Positions 1 to 64,000 of a stretch of DNA of 64,000 nucleotides are shown here, in pieces. The notes beneath the pieces were generated by a model. It was not told where the DNA came from. It did not search any database and saw nothing but the letters and a program-made list of their open reading frames with translations. Made by a program: the position numbers and the translations under genes. The first letter of the stretch is position 1. Each line of letters starts with the position of its first letter. The DNA lies in assembly GCA_054601695.1 (NCBI GenBank), contig BAAHQB010000133.1, forward strand, positions 248,001-312,000, written 5' to 3'. This DNA is from Amorphochlora amoebiformis. Lineage: Eukaryota > Cercozoa > Chlorarachniophyceae.

Positions 1-491
1 CACGTTACCATCAGGTATGCCCGACAGAAGGAATGGTAGTAATGTTCCCCTCATGGATGTCTCACTTCGTTCCGTACATCGAAACGAAAGGAGAAAGGAT
101 AGCTGTAAGCTTCAATGTACATGCAATTCCCATTAATTGATCGATTATGATGTGCGAGTTCAACGAACGGTTCCGTGACCCTCTAAGCCATATTCTCTAT
201 TCTAGACATTATATATACAATTTGTAACATTTGTATACGTACTATGGTATCTCTAGTATCTCGAGCCTATACATACTCACGGTCAGGAAACATTTGGTTA
301 ATACGATACTCAAGTACGTACCACATGTATGAGTGCCCAGGTAGCCAGCCGCAGCATCAACTGGATCTAGACATCATGTCTACAAAGTCTAGAAAGTATA
401 CGTGTATGTGTTTATATCTAGATATAAGCCCGGAAGTTTTAAGACCGGTGAGGGTTCCCCTCCCTCTCCCCAACAATCTCAAATTCACGTT

Positions 492-524
<33 letters not shown>

Positions 525-1380
525 TATCTCTATCTCCCATTTCCCCACCCCCCAACCCCTCTCTCTCTCTCACAATCTCTGATCCCACACCCCTTGTTGT
601 TTCTCTCAATCTCTCTTAGTTCTCAAATCCCCACCAGCTCTAAGCTAGCTAAGATCAGTCATTGAATGATATTTATCATTGATCCGAACACTAGCTAAAT
701 TAGACTCTAGAGACTGGTCTAGTGGTATCTAATACTTACTAGACTAGTAGACTTCTCTAGTTCTAGGACTTACGACTGCCTAGACTGCTGGAGGTTGATA
801 GGGTGTTGGGTTAGGGTGTCGGGTTAAGGTGTCGGGTTAGGTGACTAGGTAATACTAGAATACTAGAATAGGGGCTATCTATAGGCTATACTAGTATAGC
901 TATACTGTAGATAACTGGTACGAGCTAGATATATTCTTTACAATATCATTGGATACGTACGATCATATGCGAATTACGCGAACTAGTAATGAACTTAGAA
1001 CCGTTAAAACTTAATCTAGTAATCATCTGTGTTTCCTCGAGATCATGATTATTCATCATATCGCGCGCCGCTGAGCTGAGCTGAGCTGGACAAATCTAGA
1101 AATATCTAGCGAATGTCAAACTGCAAATCAACTAAAGTCTAGAAAGTAATTGGTTTCCAACCACACGAATTAGTTCTATTGACGTGTAATTCTCAAGACC
1201 TGGGTGGACAAGTCGCGAGAGATTTAAAATTCAGTGACGAGACCAATGTCTCGCATTGGAACCATGGACGTAGATCTCCACCTACAAAATAAAAAAATAA
1301 AAATTCGTAGTACATTGCTGGGCTACATATGCGTTGGTGGATGTAAGTATATGTATGTTGTTATGTGGAGTTGTGTGATT
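1..1380. other. Unique AT-rich intergenic spacer
   Basis: No supportable gene. The segment lacks the long TA tracts that fill the introns and is rich in short palindromic words (CTAG, GTAC, CATG, TCTAGA), like the spacers at 17500-18800 and 38168-38950. It holds one short CT run (490-520) and a small run of GTTAGGGTGTCGG-like units at 795-840. Two overlapping open frames at 244-665 read through the CT run and look non-coding. Confidence 0.6.
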
Positions 1381-1398
1381 CTATCGTGATGAGATATT

Positions 1399-1421
1399 TA
1401 GTATATATATATATATATATG

Positions 1422-1486
<65 letters not shown>

Positions 1487-1487
1487 A

Positions 1488-1584
<97 letters not shown>

Positions 1585-1664
1585 GGATATACTCATATAC
1601 ATATAATATATATATTATATATATATATATACATACATATATATGTATATATGTATGTATGTAC

Positions 1665-1712
<48 letters not shown>

Positions 1713-1973
1713 TATATATGTATTTATGCAATGCATATATATATATATATAATTTATGCCTTTAGAGATATCTACATGCACATATATACATAATTCTACT
1801 ATGTTTATATACAAATATATACGTATACACGTATCCATACATGCATACGTATAACGTATATTTATTTATGTAATTTATATACAAATATATACGTATACAC
1901 GTATCCATACATGCATACATATGACGTATATTTATATATGTAAATATTTAGACAAATACACATATATATACAT

Positions 1974-2042
<69 letters not shown>
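1399..2042. repeat. (TA)n microsatellite block with TATG/TACA variants
   Basis: Almost pure alternating TA with short islands. A segment with the words acgtatacacgtatccatac is present twice (about 1818-1855 and 1878-1920). It lies beyond the 3' end of the 2376-13034 minus-strand gene, so it is 3' flank or untranslated region. No exon-like island is seen. Confidence 0.85.
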
Positions 2043-2044
<2 letters not shown>

Positions 2045-2375
2045 AATATATATTTCCACATATGCGCATGTATAAAAACACAATATCATAATATTTAATC
2101 TTACATGCTCCCTGGTTTATCCCTCGCCGGCGCTGGGATATGGTCAGAATTAGGGTTAATACCTCCGCTAAGCGGGTTATAACTACCTATCGGCTTGGAG
2201 TTAGGGTTAGGGTTAGGGTTAGGGTTAGGTTAGGGTTAGGGCTAGGATTACGCTGGGGTTAGGGTTAGGGTTAGGGTTACGCTGGGGTTAGGGTTAGCAT
2301 TACTGTTCACATTTGGGTGAATTAGGATTAGGGTTAGGATTATGCTGAAGTTAGGGTTAGCATTAGGATTAGAAT

Positions 2376-13034
<10,659 letters not shown>

Positions 13035-13180
13035 TGTACGGCGCCTTGGGCCTGTTTCTTTGACGACCCGGAGTGGGTTCGGCACCCAAAGGAAATAAAA
13101 TATCGGAAGGTAGGAAAATAAATATATTTTAAAAAGACGGCTTTCATGGAGACGAGGACCGCCCAGCAGTCTGATGTCAA
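13035..13180. promoter_or_regulatory. Bidirectional promoter between head-to-head genes
   Basis: Only 146 bp separate the proposed minus-strand ATG (13034) from the plus-strand ATG (13181). The segment is free of microsatellites. On the plus side it includes an AT-rich word (aaataaatatattttaaaaa, about 13118) that could serve as a TATA-like element. No transcription start can be placed from sequence alone. Confidence 0.5.

Positions 13181-13184
<4 letters not shown>
13146..13184 (+). promoter_or_regulatory. Upstream ORF overlapping the next start codon (ATGA)
   Basis: A 12-codon ORF (METRTAQQSDVK, stop TGA) ends on the same ATGA that starts the 13181 gene. A second, 5-codon ORF starts at 13174 in another frame and also overlaps it. 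If this is 5' UTR, the arrangement would favour termination-reinitiation or leaky scanning. The alternative is that the real start lies in an unseen upstream exon. Confidence 0.4.
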
Positions 13185-16398
<3,214 letters not shown>

Positions 16399-16533
16399 CA
16401 CATTTCTAAGGGTTTCTTAATACGACATCAGTTTACAAGTACTTGTTGATAGATACATACATGGTCTGTGTGTGTGTTTTAGCAGGTGTGTTTGCAGGGG
16501 TGTGTGTGTATGTGGGTTTGGAATATATGGATG

Positions 16534-16576
<43 letters not shown>

Positions 16577-16587
16577 ATATATATTAT

Positions 16588-16635
<48 letters not shown>

Positions 16636-16678
16636 ATGTATTACATGACTTATATGTGGATATATATATTATATGTGA

Positions 16679-16710
<32 letters not shown>

Positions 16711-16756
16711 TATATACATATTCACATATATATATATATTTATATATAATATTTAC

Positions 16757-16814
<58 letters not shown>

Positions 16815-16878
16815 TATATATGTGTTTTTAGTATAAGGGTACATATATATGTAGATATGTCTGTGTGAATACACATAT

Positions 16879-16924
<46 letters not shown>

Positions 16925-17128
16925 ATTTAACATACGTTTGATACATACTGTAAATATGAATCAATATAATAAATATCTACATATATACGCATATATATAT
17001 ATATATATATATGTACATATACATATCTATACACACACACACATGTATATAAGGGTGTGTGGATGTCCACATACACATCGACCACACACCTGTAAACTTG
17101 TCTCTGTTTACATATATAAATACCCCAG

Positions 17129-17267
17129 GCATGAGGAGCTATGTATCCTTCTCGGCGGTGTTATGGCATTCTTCCGCGGTGTGATCTTGGTTTTTGTCCT
17201 GCACGACCTCAATAAACTCATCAATCAGTACCACGCTGCGTCCGCGAAAACATTCTTAGCATCTTGA
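17129..17267 (+). CDS. Orphan last exon of a membrane protein (45 codons)
   Basis: An acceptor-like taccccag precedes an open frame beginning HEELCILLGGVMAFFRG and ending in ASAKTFLAS and TGA. A hydrophobic stretch (LCILLGGVMAFFRGVILVFVL) is long enough to cross a membrane, followed by a short polar tail. The sequence is locally GC-richer than its surroundings, as real exons are here. I could not find its upstream exons: a GT-rich open stretch at 16461-16540 ([11 protein letters not shown]) is a weak candidate, and exon 4 of the preceding gene does not match in phase. Family unknown. Confidence 0.4.
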
Positions 17268-17417
17268 TTCGATTTGTCTACAAACGAGATCGATCCGGTT
17301 TGTTGATATCGATGGCCATTCGAAAAAAGTTGGAGATTAAGTATAGATTAAGATATAAATACCAAAAGCATTAAGACAGTATTAAAATTTCTAGAATTTA
17401 CTCTCCGGCTATATACA

Positions 17418-17489
<72 letters not shown>

Positions 17490-17499
17490 CATGCGCTAT

Positions 17500-18800
17500 A
17501 GGTAGAGACTCTACAGAGACTACAGCTAACAGGGCCGGTTATTACCTAGATTACACCAGTATGTGTATATTACTAATATCTAGAATATTAATGTTGTTAT
17601 CTTGCCAATACTACTGATTAGGTCTTGTATGTTCGCACATTGTATCGTTTACATGTGTATTGTTGTTGGACAGTCATTAGTCATTAAGCTCGATTTTGAA
17701 AGGTTTGAATCAACCATTCATACGTATGCTCCAGATGTTTTCAGCTGTTATGCCTTGTATGCGTACGATATCATAGCGTTCAATAAACGTTCGTACGTAC
17801 TACTACTAATACTAAGTGCTCAAGTACTAGTCCAGTATGTGCGTACATGTACGTACGTTGGTACGTATGTTGCTATTGGTAACTTGAAGTTGGTGCGCAA
17901 GTGACATGTATGTACGTAGTACGTACTAGTACGTACGTATGAAGTTGTACTAGACGTACATGTACGTACATCTAGTACATGTTCAAGATGATAATATGTC
18001 TGTATGTGAGTTTTGGTCGTTACAACATATATGCATCTAGTATGATAATATGTCTGTATCTAGTGTATGTGAGTTATGGTTACGTATATATTTAATGGTC
18101 TGTTAATGATATACGTCGATTTGTAACAATCTAGAACAATAATACTATTTATCATTATATCCGGATCCGATAGATCTACAATGATTGTAATCATGGCTAC
18201 TTACATATATTGTATCTAGTGTATGTATGACCGTCATGCCATAATCTATAGATACATCAGATCTCTCTTGTCGTAGTCTCATGGCAGTACCCGGTGCCAA
18301 TGGTACTACTCAAGGTAAAAAGATGACGCCGGCAGCGAACTTACGTACTTCGTATTATCTAGAGTAGTATATATATACTATAGTATACGTTTCATTTACA
18401 TGTCGTGTAGTTGTCACTAGTTATCATTGAGTCTGGTAATTAACTCAGTGTGAACTTAAACCAGTATGATATAGTAAGCTATTTTGGCGAATATATCATT
18501 GGGCCACGTGCCGAAAAGAATTAGATGATAAGCCAAATTTAAGTAACTTAATCTAGTAATATAGTCGATGAAATAGTAGATCTATCTAGGTTATTGTGGA
18601 CCGTCGAGATCTTTGGATTCGACCCAATGATTGATTTCGTGATATCTAGCGTTACCCTGTGGATTGCGATATCACATTTTGCGTTCCGATATCACCTTGG
18701 GTTCCGAGACACGTGTCATGGCGGATGAAAATTAACTCCCTCTAGAACACACCTGTTTATAATATGTATGTTTCTATTTAAAGTTTTGTGTTAGTTATAA
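17500..18800. other. Microsatellite-free intergenic spacer rich in palindromic words
   Basis: Between the orphan exon and the NDUFAF6-like gene. It is dense in TACGTA, GTAC, CATG and CTAG (for example 17790-17960) and free of TA, GA and TTAGGG arrays. A 100-codon open frame at 17602-17904 and a short MAVPGANGTTQ frame at 18281, followed by a donor-like GTAAAA, are not supported by other evidence. Confidence 0.55.
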
Positions 18801-19252
18801 AGTGTGTATACATATAATATGTGTATATATTATATATATATGTGTATATATATATATATATATATACAGATTTTTATAAATATACATATTTATATATATG
18901 TATATATATATGTATATATTACACATATATGCATATACATACATACATACACATACACATACATACACATACACATACATGTACACATGTGCATATTGTG
19001 TGTATTTACATATATTATATGTATGTATATATATATATATATGTATATGCATGTTACATTTATATATATGTGTATATGTATGTATGTGTGTATTTATATG
19101 TATATGTGTATATATGTGTATGTATAGTGTCTATGCATACATACAATACAAATAGTATAAAGAGGAAAAAAAGAATGTCTATTACATCCTCGATACATAT
19201 ATATATATATATATATATAATATATGTATATATATATATACATATATATCTA

Positions 19253-19290
<38 letters not shown>

Positions 19291-19605
19291 AATATATATA
19301 TATACACACTTAGATATAAATTTATATATTATATGTATATATATATATATATAGGTAATATATCCAATCTTTCCATCACAACTACAAGTACATAAATATG
19401 CATTTTTACAAATATCTATACCAAAAATACATACATACATATCTAGATATCTCTATACGTATAAGGATATAGATATGTATGTATGTGTATATACATATGC
19501 ATATGTATACATACATATAAATATAATATATATATATATATATATATATGCATATGCACATATATATATATATATATATACACATATATATATTATATAT
19601 ATAAC

Positions 19606-37538
<17,933 letters not shown>

Positions 37539-37737
37539 CTCAGCCGACGTTTTAATAATTTATTTTATTTGGGTGCCGAGAGTACGTGTGACCCGTTCCT
37601 TCGTCACAGGTAATAGGTTCCGAATTGGGGCGTGACCTTTCCCTTGGTCACACTATTCTGATGGGTTCCGAAGTCAATATTACCTTCACCGATATTTTAT
37701 ATTCTCCTTATCGATTTTCGCGGCTGTGGAGTGCGGA
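37539..37737. promoter_or_regulatory. Bidirectional promoter between NDUFAF6-like gene and DAD1
   Basis: 199 bp separate the minus-strand ATG (37538) and the plus-strand ATG (37738). The segment has no microsatellite. It contains two diverged direct repeats with the words gtgtgacc.gttcc..cgtcac and gcgtgacctttcccttggtcac (37588-37650), each with a GTGAC/GTCAC inverted pair, a plausible transcription-factor binding site. No transcription start is assigned. Confidence 0.5.
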
Positions 37738-38167
37738 ATGCCGACGTCAACAGATTCCAAGGATGTCGAGGGGGTAAAGATCCTCGAGGGATTTCGGAAG
37801 AAATATGTCAATACCCAAAGCAAGGAAATTATGCTGATGGACCTTTTCCTCTTCTTCTCCTTCTGCACGGGTGTACTCCAATTTTTATATCTCCAATTGG
37901 CTGGTCAGTTCCCGTACAACTCGTTCTTGGCGGGATTTTTCTCGACTCTGGGCCTATTCATATCGCTCGGTAAGTGGAATTTGACCGTCATATCCCGTTT
38001 CGTAGAGCAGTTCACCTCTAATCCTTCCTCAACCCCCTACAGCCTGCTTGCGAATGCAAGTTTCGAGTCCTGAGGACTTTGATAATATCCCAAGGGAGCG
38101 TGCATACGCAGACTTCGTTGTCTGCAACGTCTTCCTATTCTTCATAGTCATTATGTTTATGGGTTAA
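37738..38167 (+). CDS. DAD1: DAD1/OST2, oligosaccharyltransferase subunit, complete, two exons
   Basis: Exons 37738-37969 and 38043-38167; the 73 bp intron has a GTAAGT donor and a CCCCCTACAG acceptor. The protein is 118 residues (human DAD1 is 113). DAD1/Ost2 is a small membrane subunit of the ER oligosaccharyltransferase that N-glycosylates nascent proteins. Diagnostic segments are present in order: the amphipathic N-terminus (FRKKYVNTQSKEIMLMDLFL), TVLQF-like GVLQFLYLQLAGQFPYNSFL, AGFFSTLGLFISLACLRMQ, and the C-terminal ERAYADFVVCNVFLFFIVIM ending FMG. Three hydrophobic helices fit the family. The GTG-initiated extension four codons upstream is not needed; the ATG at 37738 is the first. 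The gene is compact, with a short intron, unlike its neighbours. Confidence 0.97.
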
Positions 38168-38981
38168 AGCTTCTCCTCGCAGCGAAAGGGGCGGCCCGCA
38201 GGTCTGTACATGTATGTCAAAGACTCATGCACACATTGCGGGCTTTCATGCACCTTCACAGGCGCGTAGGTGCCGCGAAGGTTGGAGTTTCCAGGTTGAT
38301 TTCGCTGAATTAATTTAAGTTAGAACTTATTTATTAGCGCTATCGGGGATCATGTTGCTCAACTTTGCTGGTTAATCGAGAGTCTCAGTAATTACAATTG
38401 TAGTGCATGTAGTTGAACAAATGTACATGTACACTGTAGTATGTGCATTGTGCATCTTGTAGGATCATGGCACATGTACATGTGCACGCATACATGTATA
38501 CCGTAATCTTTCTAGTCCATGTTATAATTCTATACTATATATATAGTTAATATATTAAAACTTATGATATGCAGTGATTATAATATGCAGTAACTAGAGT
38601 GCACAGCACGATCATCTAGCGAGGTCATAGCCCGTATGTTCCGGATGTATAATGACCGGGTACCATGCACGGAATTCTACTAGTACTAGCTGAGAAGGGC
38701 AATAGTATCTCTAGATCTGTAACGAGGTCATAGCTAGCCCGGATCCAGCTATGCTCCGGATGAATTAATAATGACTAGAATATTAATGACCATGGAATTC
38801 TACTGAAAAGGGTACCGTAATACTAGAATAGTATCTTAGAGTATGTCACCAGTGACTCATCACTGGATCCATCAATAATCAAATTACTAAATGTTTAGCC
38901 TAGCTCTTTTTACGCATTATCTAAGCTCTAGAAGCTATATATATATATGCATTATCTAGATAATGATTCTCTGAGAGTCCG
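38168..38981. other. Convergent intergenic spacer, microsatellite-free
   Basis: Lies between the 3' ends of DAD1 (plus) and NEMF (minus). It has no TA, GA or TTAGGG arrays apart from tiny TA runs, and is enriched in CTAG, GTAC and CATG palindromes. No gene is supported. It must hold both polyadenylation regions. Confidence 0.55.
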
Positions 38982-63781
<24,800 letters not shown>

Positions 63782-63807
63782 CTACACATATATTTGTATA
63801 TATTCAT

Positions 63808-63867
<60 letters not shown>

Positions 63868-63910
63868 TGATACATTGAAATGGACATGTGTACATATACA
63901 TATATATATG

Positions 63911-63945
<35 letters not shown>

Positions 63946-64000
63946 ATATGTATGTATGTGTGTATGTATAGATATATAGTGTGTATGTACATATGTCCAT

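Noticed and set aside
1423-1752. Many 60-200 codon open frames made of Ile, Tyr, Thr, His and Val across the window
   Set aside because: (TA)n has no stop in frames reading ATA/TAT, so these frames are produced automatically on both strands.
17602-17904. 100-codon open frame in the spacer
   Set aside because: No recognisable domain, amino-acid composition typical of AT-rich noise, and no splice or neighbour support.
18281-18367. Short frame MAVPGANGTTQ followed by GTAAAA
   Set aside because: Looks like a first exon, but no partner exon with matching phase was found on the plus strand.

Overview
This is nuclear DNA from an intron-dense eukaryote, probably a protist, alga or early-branching fungus/holozoan; the lineage cannot be fixed from the sequence. 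It encodes eukaryote-specific proteins (an oligosaccharyltransferase subunit, a complex I assembly factor, an Rqc2/NEMF ribosome-rescue factor). Its spliceosomal introns mostly start GT and end AG, and it carries many degenerate TTAGGG repeats. Roughly 9% of the window is coding. Most of the rest is (TA)n, (GA)n/(CT)n and TTAGGG-type repeat, and nearly all long open frames are repeat artefacts (poly Ile-Tyr, poly Ser-Leu, poly Arg-Val). The real genes are chains of 14-475 bp exons sitting as islands in the repeats. I recovered them by reading each non-repetitive island on both strands, finding splice borders, and requiring codon phase to stay continuous from exon to exon.

Layout. (1) 1-1380: unique spacer. 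(2) 2376-13034, minus: a 15-exon gene for a 362-residue basic/coiled-coil protein of unknown function. (3) 13035-13180: compact head-to-head promoter. (4) 13181-16398, plus: a 5-exon, 380-residue protein of unknown family, with a small upstream ORF overlapping its start. (5) 17129-17267, plus: an orphan last exon of a membrane protein. (6) about 17500-18800: spacer without microsatellites. (7) about 19606-37538, minus: NDUFAF6-like squalene/phytoene-synthase-family protein, 18 exons found over 18 kb, last few codons unresolved. (8) 37539-37737: second head-to-head promoter. (9) 37738-38167, plus: DAD1/OST2, two exons, complete. (10) 38168-38981: spacer. (11) 38982-63781, minus: NEMF/Rqc2, 33 exons covering the C-terminal 703 residues; the N-terminal NFACT-N part lies beyond the right edge.

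The most striking property is how the introns are built. They carry tandem copies of their own exon-intron junctions (the last or first 15-60 exon bases plus the splice site), spaced by (TA)n tracts. They also carry TTAGGG-type arrays, mostly in the orientation that reads CCCTAA in the transcript and often ending right at a 3' splice site. Clear intergenic spacers largely lack both. This looks like an intron-expansion process acting at splice junctions. I see no tRNA, rRNA, CRISPR array, complete transposon or plastid/prokaryotic cluster.
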